Of a stretch of 64,000 nucleotides of DNA, positions 1-9,119 are shown one piece after another. Source of the stretch: an uncultured Polaribacter sp. (GTDB lineage: Bacteria > Bacteroidota > Bacteroidia > Flavobacteriales > Flavobacteriaceae); contig CALSRX010000001.1 in assembly GCA_943788865.1 (NCBI GenBank), forward strand, positions 310,001 through 374,000, read 5' to 3'. Each line of letters starts with the position of its first letter. Position 1 is the stretch's first letter. A program made the position numbers and the translations under genes. The notes below the pieces were generated by a model that was not told the DNA's origin, ran no database searches, and saw only the letters and a program-made list of their open reading frames with translations.

Positions 1-769
1 AGGTTTTCTTTTTTGGTTTTTGTTTATCTACTGATGCTTCTTCCGTTTTAGAAGAACTAGCCACCATTGCATTAATTTCTGATAATTCTTTTTCGGAAAT
101 TTCTCTCCAATCTCCAATTTTTAAAGAGCCTAATTTTACATTCATAATACGAGTTCGTTGTAATTTCAACACTTCGTACCCTAAGTATTCACACATTCTT
201 CTAATTTGTCTGTTTAAACCTTGTGTAAGAATAATTTGAAATGTATTTGTACTGATTTTTGTAACGCTACACTTTTTGGTGACTGTTCCTAAAATCGGAA
301 TTCCGTTAGCCATTTTTTGAAGAAAATCATCTGTAATTGGCTTATCAACTTTTACAACATAATCTTTTTCATGATTGTTACCTGCTCTCAAAATTTTATT
401 AACGATATCACCATCGTTTGTTAAAAAAATCAACCCTTCGGAAGGTTTATCCAATCGACCAATTGGAAATAAACGTTCAGGATGATTTATATAACTGATA
501 ATATTATTTTTTTCTTTAGAATCTGTTGTACATACAATTCCGATTGGCTTGTTAAAAGCGATGTACAATGTTTTAGGTTTAGATTGTAACTTTCTACCAT
601 CAATTTTTACAACATCTCCATCAAAAACCCGATTTCCAAGTTCTGTTGGTTTTCCGTTAATTGTAACTCTACCTGCAATAATCAGCTTTTCTGCTTCTCT
701 ACGAGAGCAAATTCCTGTACTGCTGATAAACTTATTAAGATTTGTAGATTGTTGATTGTTCTGTTCCAA
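1..769 (-). CDS. rluF: 23S rRNA pseudouridine synthase RluF-like (3' end cut by window edge)
   Basis: Translating the minus strand from 769 gives an open frame running off the left edge (256 codons visible). An S4 RNA-binding domain (about residues 12-60, with CSRREAEKLI) precedes the RsuA/RluF-type catalytic domain; the catalytic aspartate is D107 in GRLDKPSEGL, and the RQIRRMCEYLGYEV motif follows. The family isomerises a uridine of 23S rRNA to pseudouridine. The tail becomes Lys/Ser-rich, as in many Flavobacteriia homologues. No in-frame ATG exists between the upstream stop and the S4 domain, so TTG at 769 is the likeliest start. It lies 35 bp downstream of the AlkB-like gene and may be co-transcribed with it. 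RluF rather than RluB/RsuA is by overall resemblance. Confidence 0.85.
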   Translation of the reverse strand, partial: MEQNNQQSTNLNKFISSTGICSRREAEKLIIAGRVTINGKPTELGNRVFDGDVVKIDGRKLQSKPKTLYIAFNKPIGIVCTTDSKEKNNIISYINHPERLFPIGRLDKPSEGLIFLTNDGDIVNKILRAGNNHEKDYVVKVDKPITDDFLQKMANGIPILGTVTKKCSVTKISTNTFQIILTQGLNRQIRRMCEYLGYEVLKLQRTRIMNVKLGSLKIGDWREISEKELSEINAMVASSSKTEEASVDKQKPKKKT

Positions 770-804
770 AAGCCCTAAACTATTTCTACAAAGAAACGGA
801 TTCT

Positions 805-1407
805 TTAAATAAGTATAGTTCTAAATGTTAAATTTATTCTTGGGGTTTTAATCAATTTTGTGGGTGGTAATCTATGTAACCAATTTGTTTGTGTAGTGCC
901 TTTCATCACCAATAAACTTCCTTTTTCTAAAACAATATCTACTTTATGTTTTGTTTCTTTATGTTTAAAAGAAAACTTACGTTCTGCTCCAAGCGTTAAA
1001 GAAGCTATTTCTCCATTTTTCTTCAACATTTTTTCACCGTCAGAATGCCAAGCCATACCTTCTTCTCCTGAATGATATAAGTTTAACAAACAAGAATTAT
1101 AAGTTGCACTGCTTTCCTTTTCTACTATTTCTTTTAGCTCTAATAGCTCTTTCGTCCACAGTAAGGCCTGCTTGGTGACATTCGAATAATGATAGTAATA
1201 ATTGGTGTCTCCATACCAAGCAACTTTACGCTTTGTGATTATTTTTTTACCAAAAATCACCGCTTCATCATTTTTCCATTCGATTTTAGAGAGTAGTTTT
1301 TGATAATAAAATTGACTTTGGTTCTGCGTTAAAATCTTGCCATGATAATTTGAGATTCCATCATAAGGTAAAACATTGACTATTTTTTCTTGATTGAATA
1401 AATCCAT
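805..1407 (-). CDS. AlkB-like 2-oxoglutarate/Fe(II) dioxygenase
   Basis: 200-residue protein of the AlkB superfamily, which oxidatively removes alkyl groups from damaged nucleic-acid bases using Fe(II), O2 and 2-oxoglutarate. The iron ligands are visible as H121 and D123 in WHSDGE and H178 in WLHRLPP; R190 and R196 in PRINLTFR are the 2-oxoglutarate-binding arginines. NLYHSGEEGMAWHSD is the typical core. The length matches the short bacterial AlkB/ALKBH2-like group. It is transcribed towards rluF and diverges from the copper-efflux operon. The target (DNA or RNA) cannot be told from the sequence. The start at 1407 (MDLFN) sits 33 bp from a perfect inverted repeat. Confidence 0.88.
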   Translation of the reverse strand: MDLFNQEKIVNVLPYDGISNYHGKILTQNQSQFYYQKLLSKIEWKNDEAVIFGKKIITKRKVAWYGDTNYYYHYSNVTKQALLWTKELLELKEIVEKESSATYNSCLLNLYHSGEEGMAWHSDGEKMLKKNGEIASLTLGAERKFSFKHKETKHKVDIVLEKGSLLVMKGTTQTNWLHRLPPTKLIKTPRINLTFRTILI

Positions 1408-1439
1408 TATTTAAAAATACAAAAACCGGTTTATTAAAG

Positions 1440-1487
1440 CATCTATTTTGAAAAAAAGTCTCCTAGTTATTTTTTTCAAAATAGATG
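1440..1487. repeat. Perfect 18-bp inverted repeat between alkB-like gene and copper operon
   Basis: The left arm (1440-1457) is the exact reverse complement of the right arm (1470-1487), with a 12-nt centre. It lies in the divergent intergenic region, with its right arm where a -33 element for the 1502-1509 promoter would fall. An operator for a metal-responsive regulator is one reading; a mobile-element relic or an RNA hairpin is another. Confidence 0.8.
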
Positions 1488-1501
1488 TAATTAAAAATTC
1501 A

Positions 1502-1509
1502 TACATTTG
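1502..1509 (+). promoter_or_regulatory. Flavobacterial -7 promoter element of the copper-efflux operon
   Basis: TACATTTG fits the Bacteroidota TAnnTTTG -7 consensus and lies 8 bases before the ATG of the HYC_CC_PP gene. No good TTG -33 box is seen at 17-23 bp upstream, so it may need an activator. With so short a spacing the leader would be nearly absent. Confidence 0.45.
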
Positions 1510-1517
1510 TAATTCAT

Positions 1518-1931
1518 ATGAAAAAAGTATTTCAAAAAATAACATCAATTTTAATGGCCGTAGTCGTCTTATTTTCTACGATGTCGTTTACTGTTGATTT
1601 GCATTATTGTGGTGATACTTTAGTTGAAACTGCAGTTTTTCATAAGGCAAAAGGTTGTGGCATGGAAATGCAAAACCCATCAACCGAAGATTGTGCTATT
1701 ATTAAAAGTGATTGCTGTTCTAATAATCAGATAGTAGTTGACGGTCAAGATGAATTACAAGTATCTTTCGAAAAAATTTCATTTGAAAAACAGCAATTTA
1801 TTACTTCTTTTATATATACATACATCAATCTTTTTGAGTCTGTAAAAGAAAGTACTAATTCTTATAAGGATTACAGTCCTCCTATAGTCGTCAAGGAACT
1901 CTACAAACTTGACGAGACGTATTTAATTTGA
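1518..1931 (+). CDS. HYC_CC_PP family small exported protein
   Basis: 137-residue protein with an N-terminal hydrophobic export segment (residues 8-26) followed by the three motifs that name this Bacteroidota family: H29-Y30-C31, C66-C67 and P121-P122. C47 and C59 are further cysteines. Members usually sit directly before CusA-type RND pumps, as here (cusA starts 109 bp downstream), which suggests a periplasmic metal-binding or accessory role in copper/silver export; the biochemical function is not established. First gene of the operon. The start is the ATG just after a TACATTTG promoter element. Confidence 0.85.
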   Translation: MKKVFQKITSILMAVVVLFSTMSFTVDLHYCGDTLVETAVFHKAKGCGMEMQNPSTEDCAIIKSDCCSNNQIVVDGQDELQVSFEKISFEKQQFITSFIYTYINLFESVKESTNSYKDYSPPIVVKELYKLDETYLI

Positions 1932-2040
1932 TTTTAAACAATAAACTTTTTTATCCTTCAGAGCTATTCTTTTTAGGATAATTTCTTGCATTCTGTGTTT
2001 ACTAAAACACTAAAGTTTAATCGTTTAAAAAATCAAAGCA

Positions 2041-5000
2041 ATGCTAAATAAAAGCATCAAATTTTTAATAGAAAACAAACTCGTATCTGTCTTATTATTA
2101 GTTTTATTTATAGGATGGGGAACAGTGAATTCACCATTCAATTGGGATACAGGATTCTTACCTAGCAATCCTGTTGCCGTAGATGCCATACCTGACATCG
2201 GTGAAAATCAACAAATCGTGTTTACGAAATGGGATGGTCGTTCTCCTCAAGATATTGAAGATCAAATAACCTACCCCTTAACAACTTCCTTATTAGGAAT
2301 TCCTGGAGTAAAAACAATTCGTAGTTCTTCTATGTTTGGTTTTTCTAGCATCTATATCATTTTTGAAGAAGATATAGAATTCTATTGGAGTCGTAGTAGA
2401 ATTCTTGAAAAACTAAATTCATTACCAAGTAATTTACTCCCTAACGAAGTGAAGCCTGCGTTAGGTCCAGATGCAACAGGTTTAGGGCAAATATTTTGGT
2501 ACACTTTAGAAGGTAGAGATGAAAAAGGAAACGTAACTGGTGGCTGGGATTTACATGAATTAAGAAGCATTCAAGATTATTATGTAAAATATGCTTTGTC
2601 TTCTGCAAGTGGAGTTTCAGAAGTTGCTTCTATTGGTGGTTATGTGCAAGAATATCAAATAGATGTAAATCCAGAATTAATGCGTCAATACAATATTGGT
2701 TTGAATCAAGTTGTAAAAGCCGTTAAAGAAAGTAATAAAGATATTGGTGCACAAACCTTAGAAATTAACCAAGCTGAATATTTAGTGCGAGGTTTGGGGT
2801 ATGTAAAATCGATTTCAGACATAGAAAATGCTGTTGTAACTTCTAAAGATTTCGTTTCAATAAAAATCAAAGACATTGGAAAAGTAGCATTAGGGCCTGC
2901 CGCTCGAAGAGGAATTTTAGATAAAGAAGGTGCAGAAGTTGTTGGTGGTGTTGTGGTGGCTCGCTATGGTGCAAACCCTATGGAGGTTATCAACAATGTA
3001 AAAGAAAAAATAAATGCATTAAGTGCAGGACTGCCTTCGAAAACATTGAAAGATGGTCGCATATCACAAGTAACGATTGTTCCTTTTTATGATAGAACCG
3101 AACTCATACAAGAAACTTTAGGAACATTAAATGAAGCTTTAACCTTAGAAATTTTAATAACAATCCTGGTTATTATGATTATGGTATTTAATCTTAGAGC
3201 GTCTATCTTAATTTCTGGGTTGCTCCCTGTTGCTGTGCTGATGGTTTTTATAGCCATGAAGTTTTTCAATGTTGATGCAAACATTGTAGCACTTTCTGGT
3301 ATTGCAATTGCTATCGGAACTATGGTAGATGTTGGAGTTATACTTTCAGAAAATATCATTCGCCATTTAGATGAGGATGATGGAAGGTTACCAATAAATT
3401 CCGTAGTCTATAATGCTACAGCAGAAGTTTCTGGCGCTATTGTTACCGCTGTAATGACAACCATAATTAGTTTTATTCCTGTTTTTACCATGATTGGCGC
3501 TGAAGGAAAACTATTTAGACCATTAGCTTTTACAAAAACCTTTGCTTTAACTGCTTCTATTATTATCGCTTTGTTTATCATTCCGCCTTTTGCGGCGTTT
3601 CTTTTTAGAAAGAAAAGCATAAAAAAGAGCTTTAGTTATCTAATCAATAGTCTATTAATAGGGTTAGGTATTGCAGCTATTCTATATGGATATTGGCTAG
3701 GGTTGATATTGATTGCTTTTGGAGTTACAGGAATCTTAAAACTTTTAGAAAAACTGAATGAAAAGAAAGCAAATTATGTCAATATTCTCATTTCAGTTTT
3801 AGCAATTGTATTCTTATTAGCAGAATACTGGAGACCATTAGGAGTTGATAAAAGTATTTTTTGGAAACTAATTTTTGTTAGCATTATTTGCTTTGGATTG
3901 TTAAGTGTTTTTTCAGTTTTTATCAAGTTTTATTCACGCATTTTAAGGTGGTGTTTAGACCATAAAATTTTGTTTTTATCAATACCTACAGCCATTGTTA
4001 TTTTCGGTTTTTTAATCATGAAAAATACCGGAAAAGAATTTATGCCATCTTTAAACGAAGGTTCATTTTTATTGATGCCAACCTCTATGCCTCATGCTGG
4101 AGTTGAAGAAAACAAAAGAGTCTTGCAACAATTAGATATGGCAGTAGCCAGTATCCCAGAAATTAAAACCGTTGTAGGAAAAGCTGGTAGAACAGAATCT
4201 GCTTTAGATCCTGCTCCATTGTCTATGTACGAAAACATGATTCAATATAAATCAGAATACATGTTGAATGAAAATGGAAAAAGACAGCGTTATAAAGTAA
4301 ACGACAAAGGTTTCTTTGAATTAATAGATGGCCGATTTATTGCAAATCCTAATAATTCAGAAGATACTTCTTTGATTTCAATTGATAGATCTCAATTAAT
4401 TAAAGATAATAATGGAGAGTTTTACAGAAATTGGAGACCAAAAATTAAATCACCCAATGATATTTGGAATGAAATTGTACGTGTTACCAAACTTCCAGGA
4501 GTTACTTCTGCACCTAAATTACAGCCTATAGAAACACGTTTGGTTATGTTGCAAACAGGTATGCGTGCGCCAATGGGCATAAAAGTAAAAGGGCAAGATT
4601 TAAAACAGATTGAAAATTTTGGTATTGAATTAGAAGACATTTTAAAACAGGTAAAAGGTGTAAAAACCGAAGCTGTGTTTGCAGATAGAATTGTTGGAAA
4701 ACCTTATTTGTTAATTGATATTGACAGAGAAAAAATAGCACGTTATGGCATTTCTATACTAGATGTGCAAAATATTATTAAAGTAGCAATTGGAGGCATC
4801 CAAATAACTCAAACCGTAGAAGGAAGAGAGCGTTATGGTGTTCGTGTTCGTTATCCAAGAGAATTAAGAGCCAATCCATCAGATTTAAAAAACATCTATA
4901 TTCCTGTTGCTAATGGCAATCAAATACCGTTAAGTGATGTAGCCTCTATTAAATACGAAAAAGGTCCACAAGTGATAAAAAGTGAAGATACTTTTTTAGT

Positions 5001-5748
5001 TGGATATGTATTGTTTGATAAAATAGACGGATTTGCAGAAGTAAATGTTGTTGAAAGTGCACAAGCTTTAATTCAATCAAAAATTGATTCAAAAGAATTA
5101 GTTGTTCCAAAAGGAGTTAACTATCAATTTACAGGAACCTATGAAAATCAGCTTAGAGCAGAGAAAACTTTATCTGTTGTTGTGCCTTTAGCATTGGCAA
5201 TTATCTTTTTAATTCTCTACTTTCAGTTTCGTTCTGTTACAACTTCATTGATGGTCTTTACAGGAATTGCAGTTGCTTTTGCCGGTGGATTTATAATGAT
5301 CTGGCTTTACGGACAAGATTGGTTTTTAAACTTTAATTTTTTCGGTGAAAATGTACGAGACTTATTTCAACTAAAAACCATCAACTTAAGTGTTGCGGTT
5401 TGGGTTGGTTTCATTGCATTATTTGGAATTGCAACTGATGACGGTGTTGTAATGGCCACTTATTTAACACAAACATTTAAAAGAAATAAGCCAACGAATA
5501 AAAAAAGTATCAGAGCCTCTATTGTAGAAGCAGGAGAGAAAAGAATTCGCCCTTGTTTAATGACAACTGCTACTACCATTTTAGCCTTATTACCTATTCT
5601 AACCTCAACAGGTAGAGGAAGTGATATTATGATTCCGATGGCAATTCCAAGTTTTGGCGGAATGCTAATTGCTTTGATCACCTTATTTGTTGTTCCGGTT
5701 TTATATAGCTGGAAACAAGAGTTACAACTTAAAAAAGAATTAAAATGA
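2041..5748 (+). CDS. cusA: CusA-type heavy-metal efflux RND permease
   Basis: 1235-residue inner-membrane proton-driven pump of the HME-RND family, expected to export Cu(I)/Ag(I) through a CusCBA tripartite complex. Residues 1-35 form the first membrane helix. The proton-relay segment GTMVDVGVILSENIIRH is in the central membrane domain. The three metal-path methionines of CusA have counterparts in GKEFMPSLNEG, DPAPLSMYENM and MLQTGMRAPMG. It is about 190 residues longer than E. coli CusA; an extra hydrophobic stretch of several helices (about residues 535-650) lies between the two halves, as in other Bacteroidota homologues. Its stop overlaps the cusC start by 4 nt, indicating translational coupling. 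Confidence 0.93.
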   Translation: MLNKSIKFLIENKLVSVLLLVLFIGWGTVNSPFNWDTGFLPSNPVAVDAIPDIGENQQIVFTKWDGRSPQDIEDQITYPLTTSLLGIPGVKTIRSSSMFGFSSIYIIFEEDIEFYWSRSRILEKLNSLPSNLLPNEVKPALGPDATGLGQIFWYTLEGRDEKGNVTGGWDLHELRSIQDYYVKYALSSASGVSEVASIGGYVQEYQIDVNPELMRQYNIGLNQVVKAVKESNKDIGAQTLEINQAEYLVRGLGYVKSISDIENAVVTSKDFVSIKIKDIGKVALGPAARRGILDKEGAEVVGGVVVARYGANPMEVINNVKEKINALSAGLPSKTLKDGRISQVTIVPFYDRTELIQETLGTLNEALTLEILITILVIMIMVFNLRASILISGLLPVAVLMVFIAMKFFNVDANIVALSGIAIAIGTMVDVGVILSENIIRHLDEDDGRLPINSVVYNATAEVSGAIVTAVMTTIISFIPVFTMIGAEGKLFRPLAFTKTFALTASIIIALFIIPPFAAFLFRKKSIKKSFSYLINSLLIGLGIAAILYGYWLGLILIAFGVTGILKLLEKLNEKKANYVNILISVLAIVFLLAEYWRPLGVDKSIFWKLIFVSIICFGLLSVFSVFIKFYSRILRWCLDHKILFLSIPTAIVIFGFLIMKNTGKEFMPSLNEGSFLLMPTSMPHAGVEENKRVLQQLDMAVASIPEIKTVVGKAGRTESALDPAPLSMYENMIQYKSEYMLNENGKRQRYKVNDKGFFELIDGRFIANPNNSEDTSLISIDRSQLIKDNNGEFYRNWRPKIKSPNDIWNEIVRVTKLPGVTSAPKLQPIETRLVMLQTGMRAPMGIKVKGQDLKQIENFGIELEDILKQVKGVKTEAVFADRIVGKPYLLIDIDREKIARYGISILDVQNIIKVAIGGIQITQTVEGRERYGVRVRYPRELRANPSDLKNIYIPVANGNQIPLSDVASIKYEKGPQVIKSEDTFLVGYVLFDKIDGFAEVNVVESAQALIQSKIDSKELVVPKGVNYQFTGTYENQLRAEKTLSVVVPLALAIIFLILYFQFRSVTTSLMVFTGIAVAFAGGFIMIWLYGQDWFLNFNFFGENVRDLFQLKTINLSVAVWVGFIALFGIATDDGVVMATYLTQTFKRNKPTNKKSIRASIVEAGEKRIRPCLMTTATTILALLPILTSTGRGSDIMIPMAIPSFGGMLIALITLFVVPVLYSWKQELQLKKELK

Positions 5749-6962
5749 AAAAACTATTATGTATACTAGTTGGCATTTTGAGTTTCAATTTTTCAAATGC
5801 TCAGCAATTAGAAAAATTAATTAAAGAAGGATTAGAAAACAATTCTAAAATTCAATTATTTGATTTAAAATATCAAGTTGCTAAAGAAAAAGTAAATGAA
5901 GCAAGTACACTCCCAAATACGCAAATTGGAGTTGGGGTATTTGTAAGTGAACCAGAAACAAGAACTGGAGCCCAACGTTTTAAACTATCCGCAAAACAAA
6001 TGCTACCCTCTTTTGGTTCAATAACTGCTAGAAAAAACTATAAAAACGCTATAGCTGATGCTGTGTATGTTGATATTGCTATCGAAAAAAGAAAACTAGT
6101 TGCGTCCATATCACAATCCTATTACACCTTGTATGCCTTAAAAACACAACAGCAGATTTTAAGTGAAAATATTTCTCTACTAGAAAAAATACGAGACTAT
6201 TTTTATTAAAGTATGTTGAAGTCGGAAAGGCTTCTGCTGTAAATGTTTTGCGCTTGCATATGCGAAAAAACGATTTAACGGCTTTGAAACAAGTGTTGCA
6301 ACAAGAATTTTTAGCAGAACAAACTTTACTGAACAAAATATTGAATAGAGATAAAAACATTCCGATTTCTATTGGTGAATTGTTAATGATTTCTGAAAGT
6401 GATTTAATCAATAAAGAAAACTTAGATCTACATCCAGAATTATTAAAGTATGACAAACTGTATCAATCTATTGAAAAATCTGAATTAGTAAATAAAAAAG
6501 AGCAAAACCCGATGTTTGGCTTGGGATTGGATTACATCGCTGTTTCTGAAAGACCAAATATGAGTTTTACAGATAACGGAAAAGATATTTTAATGCCAAT
6601 GGCTACCATTTCAATTCCTTTATTTAACAAAACGCACAAATCAAAAACAAAACAAAATGAGTTAAGGCAACAAGAAATCATTACTCAAAAACAAGACAAA
6701 AAAAATCGCCTAATCACATTATTAGGACAAAGCTTTTAAGAAAAGAAATTCGGCTATCATAAATTACAATGCTCAAGTAAAAAATTTAGAACAAGCAACA
6801 AATGCTGAGACGATTTTATTTAAAAACTTTGAAACTGGATCTGTGAATTTTAATGATATTCTTGAAATTCAAGAACTTCAATTAAAATTTCAAATCAATA
6901 AAATAGAAGCTATCAAAACATATTATTTACAAACAACAATTATCAACTATTTAACAAAGTAA
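5745..6962 (+). CDS. cusC: CusC/TolC-like outer-membrane efflux protein (frameshifted in this sequence)
   Basis: Outer-membrane channel of the TolC/CusC family that completes the copper pump. A signal peptide (about residues 1-19, ending SNAQ) is followed by long helical repeats. The frame breaks twice: one T is missing from the T-run at 6200-6204, and one A is extra at 6729-6731. Correcting both gives a single 405-residue frame from 5745 to the stop at 6960-6962, a normal family length. The last 75 codons lie after the second break and begin KKRNSAIINYNAQVKNLEQ. The two indels compensate exactly and resemble those in essential genes of this window, so sequence error is likelier than decay. 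The next gene starts 1 nt after the stop. Confidence 0.82.
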
Positions 6963-6963
6963 G

Positions 6964-8716
6964 ATGAAAAAATATATAAATTATATCGGAATTTTAGCAG
7001 TAGGGCTACTTTTAGGATGGTTCTTTTTTGGAAACTCTTCTGGTGAAAATACTGTGCACGATCATCCTGAAACATCTGAAACTACTAAGATGTGGACTTG
7101 CTCCATGCATCCTCAAATCATGAAATCAGAACCGGGTGATTGTCCGATTTGTGGTATGGATTTAATTCCCGCTGAAACAAATCATCAAGGGTTAAATGCC
7201 AATGAATTTAAGCTTACTCAAAACGCGATGGCTTTGGCTAACATACAAACATCTGTTATTGGAAATAGTACAAATAAAAATGGGTCCATTAAATTATCAG
7301 GTAAAATTGCAGAAAATGAGGAAGCTAGTGTTGTACAAGCAAGTTACTTTTCTGGGAGAATAGAACTTTTAAACATCAATTCTACAGGTGAAGAAGTGCA
7401 AAAAGGACAACTTTTAGCAACCATATATTCTCCTGAGTTGATTGCTGCCCAACAAGAATTAATTACTGCAGCAATATTAAAAGAAACTCAACCAGATTTA
7501 TACAAAGCTGTTCGTAATAAATTAGCTTTTTGGAAAATTTCTGAGGATCAAATCAAACAAATTGAAACATCAAAAAAAGTACAACAAAACTTTCCTATTT
7601 ATGCAACCGTTACTGGAACTGTTTCAGAAAAATTGGTAAAGCAAGGAGATTACGTAAAGCTAGGACAAGCACTTTTAAAAATAACAAACTTAAATACTGT
7701 TTGGGCATTATTTGATGTATATGAGAATCAAATCGACTTATTTAAAAAAGGGCAAAATATTACAGTAACAACCAATGCTTTTCCAAATAAGAAATTTATG
7801 GAGAGAGTAGATTTTATTGACCCAACCCTAAATTCTGCAACAAGAACTGTAAAACTTCGCGTAGTACTAAATAATACAAATCGTGATTTAAAAACAGGAA
7901 TGTTTGCAGAGGCTTCAATACTACATTCATCAAACAAAAAAGAAGACGTATTAATGGTTCCTTCAACAGCAGTTCTATGGACAGGAAAACGTTCGGTTGT
8001 TTATGTAAAAACAAATTCAGTTGAACCTGTTTTTTGAGATGAGAGAAATTACGCTAAGAAATCAAATTGGTGAACAATATGAAATTCTTGATGGATTGAA
8101 AAATGGAGACGAAATTGTAACCAACGGTACTTTTACAATAGATGCAGCTGCACAATTACAGGGTAAAAAATCGATGATGAATAAAAAAGGAGGAAAAACA
8201 ACAACAGGTCACGAAAGTCATTTGACTAAAGAAATTACAGAAATAAAAGAAAATAAAAGACTCAAAGTTTCTTCTAAATTTCAATTACAATTAAAAGGCG
8301 TCTTCAATAATTACATTAAATTAAAAGATGCTTTGGTAAAAGATGATTCAAATAACGCTGTAGCTGAAGCAAAAAATATTTCACAGAGTTTATCCAAAGT
8401 AGATATGAAGCTATTAAAAGATGAAAAGGCACACACCAAATGGATGTCTTTTCAAAAAGAAATAAAAGCATCTAGCCTATCCATTTCAAATACTTCTGAC
8501 ATAAAAATTCAAAGAAATTACTTTATACATTTATCTAAATATCTAATTCAAACAATAGAAATTTTCGGTATTCAAGAAAAAGTATACAGTCAGTTTTGCC
8601 CCATGGCAAATACAGATAAAGGTGCTTTTTGGTTAAGTACTGAAGAAAAAATACGAAATCCTTATTTTGGAAATGCTATGTTATCATGTGGTAGTGTAGA
8701 ACAGATAATTGAATAA
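6964..8716 (+). CDS. cusB: CusB-type efflux adaptor with metal-binding domains (frameshifted in this sequence)
   Basis: Periplasmic membrane-fusion subunit of the copper pump. An N-terminal membrane anchor (residues 8-23) is followed by a heavy-metal-binding domain with C46, M48, H49, C60, C63 and M65. Then comes the barrel-sandwich/lipoyl and beta-barrel adaptor region, and a C-terminal DUF3347-type domain with CPMANTDKGAFWLS and a final MLSCG that probably also binds copper. The frame breaks at 8030-8035, where a run of six T should be five; the downstream frame continues VFEMREITLRNQIGEQYEI without loss. Corrected length is about 583 residues. It is the last gene of the operon, followed 17 nt later by a strong terminator. 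Confidence 0.88.
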
Positions 8717-8733
8717 ATAAGCATAAAAAAGAA

Positions 8734-8760
8734 ACCCGTAACAAATTGTTACGGGTTTTT
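8734..8760 (+). terminator. Rho-independent terminator of the copper operon
   Basis: A 9-bp perfect stem (ACCCGTAAC / GTTACGGGT) with a 5-nt AAATT loop runs into a T-run, 17 nt after the cusB stop. Confidence 0.9.
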
Positions 8761-8831
8761 GCGGAGAAAGAGGGGTTTTGTTCCAACAGCCCTCATACGG
8801 CATTTTGCAAATGCCAAAGTCTTAAAAACAA
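8761..8831. repeat. Copy of the tRNA-Ser 3' end, with a small palindrome
   Basis: The 14 bases GCGGAGAAAGAGGG at 8761-8774 are identical to 8887-8900, the 3' acceptor/T-arm end of the tRNA-Ser gene, in the same orientation. A perfect 7-bp inverted repeat (GGCATTT-TGC-AAATGCC, 8799-8815) follows. Read on the minus strand this resembles a decayed tRNA: an anticodon-like stem-loop followed by a tRNA-Ser-like 3' end, but without a matching 5' half. No ORF is seen. It lies between two terminators. Confidence 0.6.
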
Positions 8832-8863
8832 AAAAACCACTCAAGTAAACTTGGTGGTTTTTT
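8832..8863. terminator. Bidirectional terminator downstream of tRNA-Ser
   Basis: AACCAC and CAAGT pair with ACTTG and GTGGTT, with one bulged T and a 2-nt loop. It is A-rich on the left and T-rich on the right, so it gives a U-tract in either direction. On the minus strand it lies 25 nt after the 3' end of tRNA-Ser. Confidence 0.75.
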
Positions 8864-8887
8864 ATTTTCAAGCCTAGCGCTTGATTG

Positions 8888-8972
8888 CGGAGAAAGAGGG
8901 ATTCGAACCCCCGGACCTGTTACAGTCAACAGTTTTCAAGACTGCCGCATTCGACCACTCTGCCATTTCTCC
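8888..8972 (-). tRNA. tRNA-Ser (TGA)
   Basis: 85-nt tRNA with a 7-bp acceptor stem (GGAGAAA / TTTCTCC), the extra long variable arm expected for serine, a T-arm with GGTTCGAATCC, and an anticodon loop containing TGA. Discriminator base G; CCA is not encoded. A TATATTTG -7 element lies 34-41 bp upstream on the minus strand (9007-9014). Confidence 0.95.
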
Positions 8973-9006
8973 AAGTGTCTCATCAGGTATTCCCTGAATG
9001 CGGTTG

Positions 9007-9014
9007 CAAATATA
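9007..9014 (-). promoter_or_regulatory. -7 element for tRNA-Ser
   Basis: On the minus strand this reads TATATTTG, matching TAnnTTTG, 34 bp before the 5' end of tRNA-Ser. No clear TTG -33 partner is seen. Confidence 0.5.
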
Positions 9015-9119
9015 GAATCTTTTTTGTGTTCCTAAAAAGAATTTTAAACTTTTTTACGATTATTTTTTTCTAAAGATTCTCTAATAATAATACTACTTTT
9101 ACAATCAAATTCCTAGGAG

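Noticed and set aside
1951..1981. A weak 7-bp hairpin (TTATCCT/AGGATAA) between the HYC_CC_PP gene and cusA.
   Set aside because: Short arms with a long loop and no T-run; could arise by chance in AT-rich DNA.
6200..6962. cusC as a decaying pseudogene.
   Set aside because: The frame is restored by a compensating indel and identical breaks occur in essential genes; read as sequence error.
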